From: an uncultured Anaeromusa sp.
Lineage (GTDB): Bacteria; Bacillota; Negativicutes; Anaeromusales; Anaeromusaceae
Direction of reading: 5' to 3'
Length of the DNA: 64,000 nucleotides
Assembly (NCBI RefSeq): GCF_963668665.1
Contig: NZ_OY764902.1
Location: 248,001-312,000, forward strand
Made by a program: the position numbers and the translations under genes. The notes beneath the pieces were generated by a model. The model worked only from the letters and a program-made list of their open reading frames with translations, did no database searches and was not told where the DNA came from. Of the stretch, positions 1 to 9,195 are shown one piece after another. The first letter of the stretch is position 1; the number at the start of each line of letters is the position of its first letter.

Positions 1-249
1 GCGTATCTGAACGCATTGTCTTTCTTTACCAATTTAACTCTTTTGCCTTCTATCCCAGCCTTGGCGATGGATATGGCAGGCGCGATCTTAAGTGTGATTT
101 TAATTCAATTAGGCCAAATGGGCGACCATGCTCTTGTAATCGAAACAGAATTCAGCAGCGAAGTGGAAGGTGTAAAAGGGCACTTTTTCCTGATTCCCGA
201 TCCAGGCTCTCTTAGCATCATTCTTTCAGCGATAGGGGTGAAAGAATAA
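1..249 (+). CDS. cheC: CheC-family chemotaxis phosphatase, 3' part
   Basis: Open from the first base of the window, so the 5' part lies outside. The 82 visible residues are the C-terminal half of a CheC/CheX-type protein: a hydrophobic helix (AMDMAGAILSVILIQLG), the strand segment ending in VIETEF, and the closing LIPDPGSLSIILSAIG. CheC proteins dephosphorylate CheY-P and bind CheD. The stop codon TAA overlaps the ATG of cheD by one base, so the pair is translationally coupled, and the partner is the expected one. The catalytic E-x2-N motifs of the upstream half cannot be checked here, so whether it is an active phosphatase is open. Confidence 0.85.
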   Translation, partial: AYLNALSFFTNLTLLPSIPALAMDMAGAILSVILIQLGQMGDHALVIETEFSSEVEGVKGHFFLIPDPGSLSIILSAIGVKE

Positions 250-734
250 TGGGAGAGCTGATAAAAGTAGGTATGGCGGATTACAAGGTCGGTAAGGCGC
301 CGGCAAGCTTGGTGACCTACGGTTTGGGCTCCTGCATTGGTATTGCTTTTTTTGATGCGGCCACGAAAATTGGAGGCTTGGCTCATATCATGCTGCCGGA
401 TAGTAAGCAGGCAAGAGCTTCGGACAACCCGGCTAAATTTGCCGATACGGCGTTGCCGTTGATGTTGGATGACATGTTGAAATTGGGCGCTCAAAAAGGC
501 CGCATTACGGCAAAAATTGCTGGCGGAGCCCAAATGTTTGCTTTTGCTAATGCTACGGATATTATGAGGGTGGGCGAACGAAATGCTGATGCCGTCAAAG
601 CTAAATTGAAGCAAATGGATGTCCGATTGCTCGCAGAAGATACAGGCGGCAACTATGGGAGAACGGTGGAACTGAATTTGGAAAATGGTATTTATTACAT
701 TAAAACCATTGATAAGGGGCAAAAGGAATTGTAG
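249..734 (+). CDS. cheD: Chemoreceptor glutamine deamidase CheD
   Basis: 161 residues, the usual CheD length. The segment GLGSCIGIAFFD carries the catalytic Cys (about residue 29), and GGLAHIMLPDS carries the catalytic His (about residue 46), the Cys-His pair of CheD amidohydrolases. CheD deamidates specific glutamines of methyl-accepting chemotaxis proteins and is bound by CheC, which couples adaptation to CheY-P level. Start ATG overlaps the cheC stop (TAATG), so no independent RBS is needed. It is followed after 17 bases by a small membrane protein gene and then by the motility sigma factor, the standard Firmicute motility operon end. Confidence 0.95.
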   Translation: MGELIKVGMADYKVGKAPASLVTYGLGSCIGIAFFDAATKIGGLAHIMLPDSKQARASDNPAKFADTALPLMLDDMLKLGAQKGRITAKIAGGAQMFAFANATDIMRVGERNADAVKAKLKQMDVRLLAEDTGGNYGRTVELNLENGIYYIKTIDKGQKEL

Positions 735-751
735 CCAGGAGGCCGGAGAGA

Positions 752-1069
752 ATGCCAAGGATCTGGATTATTATTATATTGACTGTGCTAGGGGCGTTGG
801 TATCCGGTTTTAGCAGCTTGTGGCAGCACGTTCGTCTGGAAGCGCTTTTTTCTCGTTCTATCATTGGGGCTGTAGTTGGCGGAGCGGTGGCAATTGTGTA
901 CTGTATGCTCGTGCAACGCTGGTTTTTGCTTCAAGAAGAGAAAGTGAAAAACGCTTTGCCTTTGAAGCCGCAATCAACCCAATTATCCCAGGAAGAGCTA
1001 GGACAGGAAGAAGCGCAGGAAAATTTTCAGCCTCTCGGAGTGGAAGAATGGCAGAATTTACCTAAATAG
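752..1069 (+). CDS. Small two-helix membrane protein in the motility operon
   Basis: 105 residues. Two hydrophobic segments are visible, about residues 4-22 and 34-56, followed by a polar, Gln/Glu-rich tail (about residues 60-105). The RBS is AGGAGG just ahead of the ATG at 752. I do not recognise a family. Position between cheD and fliA with short spacing (17 bases after cheD) makes it a co-transcribed motility-operon member. The predicted topology is two transmembrane helices with a cytoplasmic acidic tail. An opposite-strand reading frame (788-973) and another plus-strand frame (820-1065) overlap it, but neither shows a family signal. Confidence 0.7.
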   Translation: MPRIWIIIILTVLGALVSGFSSLWQHVRLEALFSRSIIGAVVGGAVAIVYCMLVQRWFLLQEEKVKNALPLKPQSTQLSQEELGQEEAQENFQPLGVEEWQNLPK

Positions 1070-1147
1070 CAATAGGCCATTAGTGCAGAGGAACAGCCAG
1101 CCGAAGGAAAGTTGAAGCGGAATGAGGTAAGGGAGGGGGCCTGCGAA

Positions 1148-1900
1148 ATGCCGACAGAGCAAAAGAGTCAGGCGCAATGGGATACTCTATGGCAGCAATA
1201 TAAAGCAAGCGGACAAGCGGTATTGCGTGACCAACTCATTGAACATTACCTGCCTCTGGTGCGTTTGGTTGCGGGGCGCTTGGCTATTAGCCTTCCTACG
1301 TACGTTGATAGAGACGATTTGATTAGTAATGGCTTTTTTGGTTTGTTGGATGCAATCGAACGTTTTGATATGCAGCGGGGCATTAAATTTGAAACCTATG
1401 CTTCTTTGCGGATTCGCGGCGCTATACTTGATGCGTTGCGGGCACAGGATTGGGCGCCGGCAACATTGCGGCACAAGGCAAGACAGTATGAGCTTGCGGT
1501 GCAGCAAGTGGAACATCGTTTAGGGCGAAATGCTAGCGAAGAAGAGGTGGCGCAGGAACTTGGCATTTCAGCTGCACAATTGCAGACTTTATTGCAGCAG
1601 TTGAGTGTCAGTACGCTGTTGCCTCTTGAAGAAGCGCTGCAGCAGGAAAAGCAAGGAAAAGAAAATAATTTATCCGCTAGGATTGAGATCGAAGAAGTGC
1701 AGCAAATGCTGGCCGAAGCGATTGAAAAATTGCCGGAAAAAGAAAAAATTGTCGTTAGTTTATATTATTATGATCGTTTGACGCTGAAGGAAATTAGCTT
1801 GATTTTAAAACTATCTGAAGCGCGTATTTCACAAATTCACACGAAAGCAATTTTTCGCTTGCGAGGGGTATTGCAGTCATTAAGGGAAAGCTTGCTCTAA
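1148..1900 (+). CDS. fliA: RNA polymerase sigma-28 (FliA/SigD/WhiG family)
   Basis: Sigma factor of the flagellar class. Region 2 is clear (DRDDLISNGFFGLLDAIERF, then GIKFETYASLRIRGAILDALR), followed by a region 3 linker and region 4 (LPEKEKIVVSLYYYDRLTLKEI and the helix-turn-helix near SEARISQIHTKAI). It directs transcription of late flagellar and chemotaxis genes. I chose ATG 1148 because GGGAGGGGG lies at 1131-1139, eight bases upstream. A TTG at 1112 extends the frame but has no good RBS. This start gives 250 residues, typical for the family. It lies between cheD and fapA, as sigD does in Bacillus-type motility operons. Confidence 0.95.
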   Translation: MPTEQKSQAQWDTLWQQYKASGQAVLRDQLIEHYLPLVRLVAGRLAISLPTYVDRDDLISNGFFGLLDAIERFDMQRGIKFETYASLRIRGAILDALRAQDWAPATLRHKARQYELAVQQVEHRLGRNASEEEVAQELGISAAQLQTLLQQLSVSTLLPLEEALQQEKQGKENNLSARIEIEEVQQMLAEAIEKLPEKEKIVVSLYYYDRLTLKEISLILKLSEARISQIHTKAIFRLRGVLQSLRESLL

Positions 1901-1921
1901 GGGTGGAACGGAGGGGCGGAC

Positions 1922-3496
1922 ATGGAAGATTCGACAACAAAACCGCAGGAAGTGGGTTTCCGTTTGGAACATCACCCGGATGGCGCTTATTTGACAGTGG
2001 ATGCAGCTTGTAGGGCGGAATTGCAAGGTGTGCTGCAGACGGTTGCCAGCGAGGCGAGCGAATACGATCCAGAGGAAATCCAAAAATGTCTGTCGGAAAA
2101 GACCGGAAAGGCTGTGCGGATTGGTCTGTCATTGCCTTTGCCGGAAATCAAATGGATGGTCTCTAAAGATCGTATGGAAGTTGTGCTGGAAATTGAGGCC
2201 GGTGAAAAGTTTCGCAAGGCAAACCCGCAGGACGTAATCGCCAAGTTAAATGCCGCGGGAATTGTCAGCGGTATTGATGAAAGCGCGGTTGCCAAGGTAT
2301 GCAAGCATCCTGGGGCCTCGGTTGTTTGTGCTACTGGTAGAAAAGCGGTGGATGGAAAAAACGCGATAATTAATATTCTAGTTAATACCGATGATTCAGG
2401 ACGTCCTGCGGAACTAGAGGATGGCCGTGTTGATTTTAAAAACTTGAACTTGTTTACCGTGGTAGAAAGTGGACAGGCTTTGGCGGAAAAAGTGCCTGCT
2501 ACGCCTGGCGAAGAGGGGCAAGACGTCTTAGGAAATCCTGTATTTCCTAGGCCGGGAAAGGACATTCCTCTGCCGATTGGAAAGAATGTTGAAATTCGAG
2601 ACGAACTGATTGTTGTCTCATCTGTTTCCGGTCAATTTAATTACGCCAATCGGAAGATTAGTGTTTTACCCATTATTGAAATCAAAGGCGATGTGGATTT
2701 ATCGACGGGTAATGTTAATTTTGTTGGCGGCGTGATTGTGCGCGGCTCGGTTACCGAGGGCTTTAGTGTCAAGGCAGGAGAAAATGTCGAGGTGCATGGT
2801 TCTGTATGCGGCGGTGTTGTGGAAGGGCAGAACGTATTTATTAAAATGGGTGTGCAGGGCATGCACAAAGGGCGCATTTTGGCGGAAAAGAATGTAGTGG
2901 CTAAGTTCATAGAAAACGCGCAGGTGGTGGCTGGCGAAGAAGTTATTGTCAGTGAAGCCATTTTGCACTCTAAGGTTAGCGCCGGTAAACGCATTATTGT
3001 TGACGGCAAGCGCGGCATGGTTATTGGCGGGACGATCACGGCAGGTGAGGAAATTCGTTCTAAAAGCCTGGGAACGCACATGGCGACCAATACAGAAGTA
3101 GAAGTAGGCGTAAATCCCATGTTACGGGAAGAGCATCAAGCGTTAAAACGTGATTTGCGCAAACAGGAACTGAGCTTGGATCAGACGCAAAAAGCCTTAG
3201 CCCTGCTTCGTTCGAGAGACTTGAATTCGTTGCCGCCGGAAAAAAGAGATATTATGCTGAAGATGACGAAAGCCCAGTTTCAATTGGCCGGCCAAGTGGA
3301 AAGCATGCGTGCACGTATGGTGGAAATTGAACTTTCGTTGGAAGAAATGCGCAATGGCAGGGTGCGTGTCATGGACACGGTTTATCCAGGGGTGAAGATT
3401 GTCTTAGGTAATCTGGTTAAATTCATTCGTGAACCGGAAAAATTTGTTTCGTATTATGCGGAAGACGGCGATATTCATAAAGGTTCGTACAAGTAA
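1922..3496 (+). CDS. fapA: FapA-family (DUF342) flagellar assembly protein A
   Basis: 524 residues. After an N-terminal region (about 1-150) comes the DUF342 core, rich in short beta-helix style repeats (GNVNFVGGVIVRGSV, GENVEVHGSVCGGVVEG, AEKNVVAKFIENAQVVAGE, ISAGKRI-type turns). The C-terminal part (about 400-480) is predicted coiled coil (LKRDLRKQELSLDQTQKAL). Proteins of this family are annotated as FapA (flagellar assembly protein A / polymer-forming). Their biochemical role is poorly known. It starts 22 bases after fliA with RBS GGAGGGG, and runs in the motility operon. Confidence is high for the family and low for a precise function. Confidence 0.88.
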   Translation: MEDSTTKPQEVGFRLEHHPDGAYLTVDAACRAELQGVLQTVASEASEYDPEEIQKCLSEKTGKAVRIGLSLPLPEIKWMVSKDRMEVVLEIEAGEKFRKANPQDVIAKLNAAGIVSGIDESAVAKVCKHPGASVVCATGRKAVDGKNAIINILVNTDDSGRPAELEDGRVDFKNLNLFTVVESGQALAEKVPATPGEEGQDVLGNPVFPRPGKDIPLPIGKNVEIRDELIVVSSVSGQFNYANRKISVLPIIEIKGDVDLSTGNVNFVGGVIVRGSVTEGFSVKAGENVEVHGSVCGGVVEGQNVFIKMGVQGMHKGRILAEKNVVAKFIENAQVVAGEEVIVSEAILHSKVSAGKRIIVDGKRGMVIGGTITAGEEIRSKSLGTHMATNTEVEVGVNPMLREEHQALKRDLRKQELSLDQTQKALALLRSRDLNSLPPEKRDIMLKMTKAQFQLAGQVESMRARMVEIELSLEEMRNGRVRVMDTVYPGVKIVLGNLVKFIREPEKFVSYYAEDGDIHKGSYK

Positions 3497-3511
3497 AGGA
3501 AGGGAAGTAAG

Positions 3512-3829
3512 ATGCTGATCAGACCGATGGACTTGCAGGTGATGCTGCCTCGGGCTGGCGAAGCGGGAAAAATGCAGCAGGCCCAAGAGCAGCAAAATCT
3601 GCAGCAACCGCAACTAGCTGGCCAAGAGTGGAAAGAACTGACTAAAATCCGCCAAGGCCAAGTGCAGCATAGCGAAGAAACCGAGCACTCCCGCATTAAA
3701 GATGAACAACGTGAACGTTCCGGACAGCACAAAGAGCAAGACGAAAAGAAGACCAAGGATAAGAAGGACGCGGAGGAAGAAGCGCCGCCGGATCCGGTGC
3801 GCGGGCATAAGATTGATATTCGAACATGA
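3512..3829 (+). CDS. Small charged protein of the motility operon
   Basis: 105 residues, extremely polar. Gln-rich from about 20-50, then Lys/Glu/Asp-rich to the end (KEQDEKKTKDKKDAEEEAPP). No transmembrane segment and no recognised domain; likely a largely disordered or coiled-coil protein. The N-terminus (MLIRPMDLQVMLPRAGE) is the only non-repetitive part and would be the region to search. It starts 15 bases after fapA with RBS AAGGAAGGG and ends 10 bases before the next gene, so it is co-transcribed. I infer a motility-associated accessory protein from position only. Confidence 0.7.
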   Translation: MLIRPMDLQVMLPRAGEAGKMQQAQEQQNLQQPQLAGQEWKELTKIRQGQVQHSEETEHSRIKDEQRERSGQHKEQDEKKTKDKKDAEEEAPPDPVRGHKIDIRT

Positions 3830-3841
3830 GGATGTAGTGTG

Positions 3842-4384
3842 ATGACAAACTGGCCTTGGATCGCGTTGACTCTTCTTTGTGTCATCGGGATCCTTTTTTA
3901 TATTCGCAAAGACCATTTGCGAAAAGTTCAAGATTTGCAGCTGCAGCTGCAAGGGCAAGAAATGGAAAGGCGCTTGCAGGAAACAGCGGAACAGATTTTG
4001 TTGCGCATGGAGCAAGAAGCCGTTCGCTTAGAGGCATTGTTGGCGCGGTGTGAAGAGCAGACGCAACGGATGGAACCATTGCAAAAATCAACTAGGGAAA
4101 GGTCCGATTTGCCAACAATAAAACCAAGCAAAACGGAAATGGCGGAAGAGCAACCTCCTAATTTTGCGATGGCCTTGCTGCAAGAAGAGTTGAATCTGCA
4201 GCCGCCGTCAGAAGCGCAAGCAGATGGGCCCGTACAGAATGTACGTTCAAAAACGGCGTCTGGCAAGGAACGCTATGAAAAAGTGTATGAGTTGGCCGCT
4301 TCCGGCTTGACCATGGGAGAAATTGCGCAGCAGACTGGACTGGGCGTAGCAGAAGTGAACTTGCTTTTGAGCTTGCGAAAATAG
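3842..4384 (+). CDS. SwrB-like membrane-anchored coiled-coil protein
   Basis: 180 residues from ATG 3842 (a GTG directly before it at 3839 is an alternative start; RBS GAGGATG at 3828-3834). One N-terminal transmembrane helix (WPWIALTLLCVIGILFYI), a long coiled coil (about 25-90), a Pro/Ser/Thr-rich linker, and a C-terminal helix-turn-helix-like segment (YELAASGLTMGEIAQQTGLG ... LLLSLRK). That domain order, the length and the place between the motility sigma gene and rpsB match Bacillus SwrB/YlxL (DUF6115-type), which activates flagellar export. The assignment rests on architecture and synteny; overall sequence similarity was not tested. Confidence 0.72.
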   Translation: MTNWPWIALTLLCVIGILFYIRKDHLRKVQDLQLQLQGQEMERRLQETAEQILLRMEQEAVRLEALLARCEEQTQRMEPLQKSTRERSDLPTIKPSKTEMAEEQPPNFAMALLQEELNLQPPSEAQADGPVQNVRSKTASGKERYEKVYELAASGLTMGEIAQQTGLGVAEVNLLLSLRK

Positions 4385-4394
4385 CTAAAAAAGC

Positions 4395-4423
4395 TTGTTT
4401 GTCTGCTGGATTCATGGTATAAT
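4395..4423 (+). promoter_or_regulatory. Housekeeping promoter for rpsB-tsf
   Basis: TTGTTT (4395-4400), 17-base spacer, perfect TATAAT (4418-4423). It opens 11 bases after the stop of the SwrB-like gene and leaves a leader of about 110 bases before rpsB, which could carry S2 autoregulation. No known leader structure was recognised in it. Confidence 0.8.
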
Positions 4424-4538
4424 TTCTCGTGTTGTATAAAAACCACACACCTCCAATTTCGTGGCTGTGCCGAACTGAAAAGGGCGGTGAAAACGAAAAA
4501 TGCGGAGCGTGGAGGAAATTAACAGGAGGTAATTTATT

Positions 4539-5273
4539 ATGGCAGTAATTTCAATGAAACAGCTTCTCGAAGCAGGGGTGCACTTTGGTCACCAGACCCG
4601 GAGATGGAACCCTAAAATGGCTCCTTATATTTTTACGGAGCGCAATGGCATCTATATCATCGACTTGCAGAAAACCGTTAAAAAAGTAGACGAGGCGTAT
4701 AACTTTGTACGTGATTTGGCTGCTGACGGCGGCACCTTGCTGTTTGTTGGTACGAAAAAGCAGGCCCAAGACGCTGTGCGTGAAGAAGCGGCTCGCTGCA
4801 ATATGTTCTTTGTCAACGAGCGTTGGCTGGGCGGTATGATGACCAATTTTAAAACCATCCAAGCGCGGATTAACCGTCTGCGTAAGCTGGAAGAAATGGA
4901 AACAAACGGCGTATTCGAAGTACTGCCGAAGAAAGAAGTTCTGCAGTTGCGTCACGAAATGGATCGCTTGCAGAAATTCCTGGGCGGCATCAAGAACATG
5001 CGCAAACTTCCGTCTGCCTTGTTCATTATTGATCCTCGCAAAGAGCGTATCGCAGTTGCGGAAGCTCGCAATCTCGGAATTCCGATCGTAGCGATTGTCG
5101 ACACAAACTGCGATCCTGATGAAATTGATCATGTAATTCCTGGCAACGATGACGCGATTCGTGCGGTTAAACTGCTGACGGCTAAGATGGCGGATGCTAT
5201 TTTGGAAGGTCGCCAAGGTGAACAGCATGATGAAGAAAATGCGGAAGTTGCTGTAGACGAAGCCGCTGAATAA
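4539..5273 (+). CDS. rpsB: 30S ribosomal protein S2
   Basis: 244 residues. Starts [21 protein letters not shown], the S2 signature, with further hallmarks [32 protein letters not shown] and [18 protein letters not shown]. It binds the 30S neck region and is needed for S1 recruitment and mRNA binding. Strong RBS AGGAGGT ten bases upstream of ATG 4539. The C-terminal tail (about 225-244) is acidic, as usual. It is followed by a hairpin that probably reduces read-through into tsf. Confidence 0.99.
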   Translation: MAVISMKQLLEAGVHFGHQTRRWNPKMAPYIFTERNGIYIIDLQKTVKKVDEAYNFVRDLAADGGTLLFVGTKKQAQDAVREEAARCNMFFVNERWLGGMMTNFKTIQARINRLRKLEEMETNGVFEVLPKKEVLQLRHEMDRLQKFLGGIKNMRKLPSALFIIDPRKERIAVAEARNLGIPIVAIVDTNCDPDEIDHVIPGNDDAIRAVKLLTAKMADAILEGRQGEQHDEENAEVAVDEAAE

Positions 5274-5281
5274 TGTCTAGT

Positions 5282-5310
5282 AAAGGTAAGGGGCTACCCC
5301 TTACCTTTCT
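5282..5310 (+). terminator. Intrinsic terminator/attenuator between rpsB and tsf
   Basis: Perfect 12-bp stem AAAGGTAAGGGG (5282-5293) / CCCCTTACCTTT (5297-5308) with a 3-base loop, followed by only a short T-rich stretch (TTTCT). No new promoter is obvious before tsf, so partial termination is the likely role. Confidence 0.75.
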
Positions 5311-5347
5311 CAATAAAAGATGCGAATATTGACAGGAGGATGTTCTG

Positions 5348-5995
5348 ATGATAACTGCTGCAATGGTAAAAGAGCTTCGGGAACGTACCGGAGCGGGTAT
5401 GATGGACTGTAAAAAAGCTCTTGGTGAAGTTGACGGTGACATGGATAAAGCAGTTGACTTTTTGCGGGAAAAAGGGTTGGCAGCTGCTGCGAAAAAAGCA
5501 GGCCGCATAGCAGCGGAAGGTTTAGTTGAAGCTTATATTCATGGCGCCGGACGTATTGGCGTTATGGTAGAAGTAAACTGTGAAACCGACTTTGTAGCTA
5601 AAACCGATGACTTCCATGGCTTAGCCAAGGATATTGCCATGCAAATTGCTGCTGCGAATCCGATGTATGTTCGTCGTGAAGAAGTTCCAGAAGAAATCTT
5701 GGAGCATGAAAAAGAAATTCTTCGCGCACAGGCGTTAAACGAAGGCAAGCCGGCAGCGATTGTTGAAAAAATGATTACTGGCCGTATTGAAAAATATTAT
5801 AAAGAAGTTTGCTTGATGGAGCAGGTTTTCATTAAAAATCCAGATGTGACCATTACGCAACTTATTAATGAAAAAATTGCCAAGATTGGTGAAAACATCA
5901 GCATTCGCCGCTTTACTCGCTATCAGTTGGGCGATGGCATTGAGAAAAAGGAAAATGATTTTGCAGCAGAAGTTATGGCTGCAGTACAAGGATAA
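5348..5995 (+). CDS. tsf: Elongation factor Ts
   Basis: 215 residues. N-terminal UBA-like domain with the family signature [19 protein letters not shown], then the core segment [16 protein letters not shown] that contacts EF-Tu. This is the shorter EF-Ts form, about 200-220 residues, with a single core repeat, as in many Firmicutes. It exchanges GDP for GTP on EF-Tu. RBS ACAGGAGGA eight bases before ATG 5348. It lies 75 bases after rpsB, the universal rpsB-tsf pair. Confidence 0.98.
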   Translation: MITAAMVKELRERTGAGMMDCKKALGEVDGDMDKAVDFLREKGLAAAAKKAGRIAAEGLVEAYIHGAGRIGVMVEVNCETDFVAKTDDFHGLAKDIAMQIAAANPMYVRREEVPEEILEHEKEILRAQALNEGKPAAIVEKMITGRIEKYYKEVCLMEQVFIKNPDVTITQLINEKIAKIGENISIRRFTRYQLGDGIEKKENDFAAEVMAAVQG

Positions 5996-6016
5996 CATCC
6001 TCGGATTGAAGGAGGA

Positions 6017-6054
6017 AAATAAGAGAACACTTTTTGGTGTTCTCTTATTTTTCG
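6017..6054 (+). terminator. Intrinsic terminator after tsf
   Basis: Perfect 14-bp stem AAATAAGAGAACAC (6017-6030) / GTGTTCTCTTATTT (6037-6050), six-base loop, T tract running on. It closes the rpsB-tsf unit ahead of pyrH. Confidence 0.9.
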
Positions 6055-6099
6055 CCTGTAAACAGAAATTAGGCGCAGGATTTTACTGAGGTCTTGTAG

Positions 6100-7420
<1,321 letters not shown>

Positions 7421-7501
7421 ATTGGCTGCTTGGAATGTGATGAACATCCGCACTGTTGTCGGGAAACTGGTTTCCAGGCTGCTATGGAAAAATTGACACA
7501 G

Positions 7502-7531
7502 GACCCCCTCTGTCTGAGGGGGTCTTCCTTT
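7502..7531 (+). terminator. Intrinsic terminator after frr
   Basis: 9-bp GC-rich stem GACCCCCTC (7502-7510) / GAGGGGGTC (7516-7524), five-base loop, then TTCCTTT. It separates pyrH-frr from the lipid/isoprenoid cluster, though the T tract is interrupted and read-through is possible. Confidence 0.8.
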
Positions 7532-7566
7532 GAATTTTTGAATCCAGGCTGATGGAGGAGTTCCAC

Positions 7567-8328
7567 ATGTGGAAGAAATGGCTGACTGGCTCAGAAAAAT
7601 CAAAAACAGGCGTATCGTGCCAAGAAAAAGTACCGCGTCACGTAGCCATCATTATGGATGGCAATGGACGTTGGGCTAAGGAACGGGGCTTATTACGCAC
7701 TTTTGGGCATCGAGCAGGCGCGGAAACGTTGCAAAAAATTATTCAAACCGCATCCGATATCGGCATTGAAGTTCTCACTGTGTATGCTTTTTCGACGGAA
7801 AATTGGAAGCGCCCTGAAGAAGAAGTGGGGCTGTTGATGCGTCTCATTGCCGAATACCTGGATAGTAAGTTGGCTGCTATGCATGCTAACCAAGTGCAGC
7901 TTCGCCATCTTGGTGATTTAGCGGGTTTGCCGTCGGCGCTGCAACTGAAGCTGACTAAAGCTATGGAACAAACTAGGAATAATACAGGCTTGGTTGTCAA
8001 TTTGGCGATTAATTACGGGGGCCGAGCGGAGATTCTAGAGGCGGTAAAGGCGTTGGCCCGCGCGGTAGAAAATGGCGAAGTGCGCGCCGCTGAAATCGAT
8101 GAGGACGTGTTTGCGGCGGCTCTATACACTCAAGGACTTCCGGATCCGGACCTTTTGATCCGGACCAGTGGCGATGTTCGTCTAAGTAATTTTTTGCTTT
8201 GGCAGACTGCCTATACGGAATTGTATTTTTGCGATGTAAACTGGCCTGATTTTACGCCGGAGCATTTAATGGAGGCTATTGCTTCCTTTCAAAAGCGAGA
8301 GCGGCGTTTTGGAGGGCTTAAGAAGTAA
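7567..8328 (+). CDS. uppS: Undecaprenyl diphosphate synthase (cis-prenyltransferase)
   Basis: 253 residues. Contains the catalytic VAIIMDGNGRWAKERG, HRAGAETL, TVYAFSTENWKRP, NLAINYGGRAEI and PDPDLLIRTSGDVRLSNFLL motifs of cis-prenyltransferases. It makes the C55 carrier lipid for peptidoglycan and other wall polymers from farnesyl and isopentenyl diphosphates. I chose ATG 7567 because GGAGGAG at 7554-7560 is a perfect RBS seven bases upstream. The ATG at 7552 would put that RBS inside the gene. First gene of the uppS-cdsA-dxr-rseP-ispG-proS run. Confidence 0.98.
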   Translation: MWKKWLTGSEKSKTGVSCQEKVPRHVAIIMDGNGRWAKERGLLRTFGHRAGAETLQKIIQTASDIGIEVLTVYAFSTENWKRPEEEVGLLMRLIAEYLDSKLAAMHANQVQLRHLGDLAGLPSALQLKLTKAMEQTRNNTGLVVNLAINYGGRAEILEAVKALARAVENGEVRAAEIDEDVFAAALYTQGLPDPDLLIRTSGDVRLSNFLLWQTAYTELYFCDVNWPDFTPEHLMEAIASFQKRERRFGGLKK

Positions 8329-8342
8329 GAAATGGGTGGTCA

Positions 8343-9185
8343 ATGGTGTTAGGAAAACGGATACTGACGGCAGTCTGCGGGTTGCCGCTGGTACTTTGGC
8401 TTGTGTATGCAGGCGGTTGGTATTTTGGGTTGGCAATTTCCCTGACTGCCCTGGTATCTTGGCTTGAATACTGCCGCATGCTGCGACAGATTGAACTGCA
8501 TCCATGGCAAAGCTTGGGGATTTTATACAGCTTCCTGTTGCCCCTATGTGTCTGGCTGGGAAACTCGCAGGAAATGGTGTTCTTTTTGGTAGTGCTGTTC
8601 TTGGTGAATGGAGCGCGTTTAGTGGTGCAAGCGGCGAGTTTTTCGCCTGCAGACGCCTTTGCGACAGTGTTCGGCGTCATGTATGTACCGTTGCTGCTTG
8701 CCTTTTTCGTAGCACTGCGTATGTATTTGCCTGAAAATGCAGTTTTACCGGCCGCGCCTTTTCTATCTCAATGTGCAGGCTATGTCTATTTGTCATTTAT
8801 TGGAACCTGGGCCAGTGATACTTTTGCTTATTTTATTGGTTCCCGTTGGGGCCGACGAAAACTGTGTCCTGAGATCAGTCCCGGGAAAACAGTGGAAGGC
8901 GCTTTGGGCGGTTTAGGGGGCACCTTACTGGTTGTTGGCTGGTTGGGGAGTGCCTTTGCCGGCTTGCAATTAGAACAAGCGCTGTTATTGGGCTGCCTAA
9001 TCGGCGTGGCGGCTCCGGTTGGCGATTTGGTGGAGTCTCGTTTGAAACGGTATGCCGGCGTTAAGGACTCTGGGGCGATTCTGCCGGGGCATGGCGGCAT
9101 GCTGGACCGGATTGACAGCTTGCTGTTTGTAGTACCGGTCGTGTATTTTTATATTGGCGCTCGCAGTTTGTTTTTTTTAGGATAG
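8343..9185 (+). CDS. cdsA: Phosphatidate cytidylyltransferase (CDP-DAG synthase)
   Basis: 280-residue polytopic membrane protein with about seven or eight hydrophobic segments. The C-terminal signature is intact: GDLVESRLKRYAGVKDSGAI then PGHGGMLDRIDS. The RWGRRKLCPEISPGKTVEG loop precedes it. It makes CDP-diacylglycerol, the precursor of all phospholipids. RBS is weak, and the start lies 14 bases after uppS, consistent with coupling. The only ATG near the hydrophobic N-terminus is 8343. Confidence 0.97.
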   Translation: MVLGKRILTAVCGLPLVLWLVYAGGWYFGLAISLTALVSWLEYCRMLRQIELHPWQSLGILYSFLLPLCVWLGNSQEMVFFLVVLFLVNGARLVVQAASFSPADAFATVFGVMYVPLLLAFFVALRMYLPENAVLPAAPFLSQCAGYVYLSFIGTWASDTFAYFIGSRWGRRKLCPEISPGKTVEGALGGLGGTLLVVGWLGSAFAGLQLEQALLLGCLIGVAAPVGDLVESRLKRYAGVKDSGAILPGHGGMLDRIDSLLFVVPVVYFYIGARSLFFLG

Positions 9186-9195
9186 GAGAATATAC

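Noticed and set aside
105..758. 217-residue leftward frame over cheD
   Set aside because: Overlaps a convincing cheD on the other strand and has no family signal; it is an antisense shadow.
1112..1147. Upstream TTG start for fliA
   Set aside because: The strong RBS at 1131-1139 fits ATG 1148.
4551..5228. 225-residue leftward frame over rpsB
   Set aside because: rpsB is certain; the antisense frame has no motifs and no RBS.
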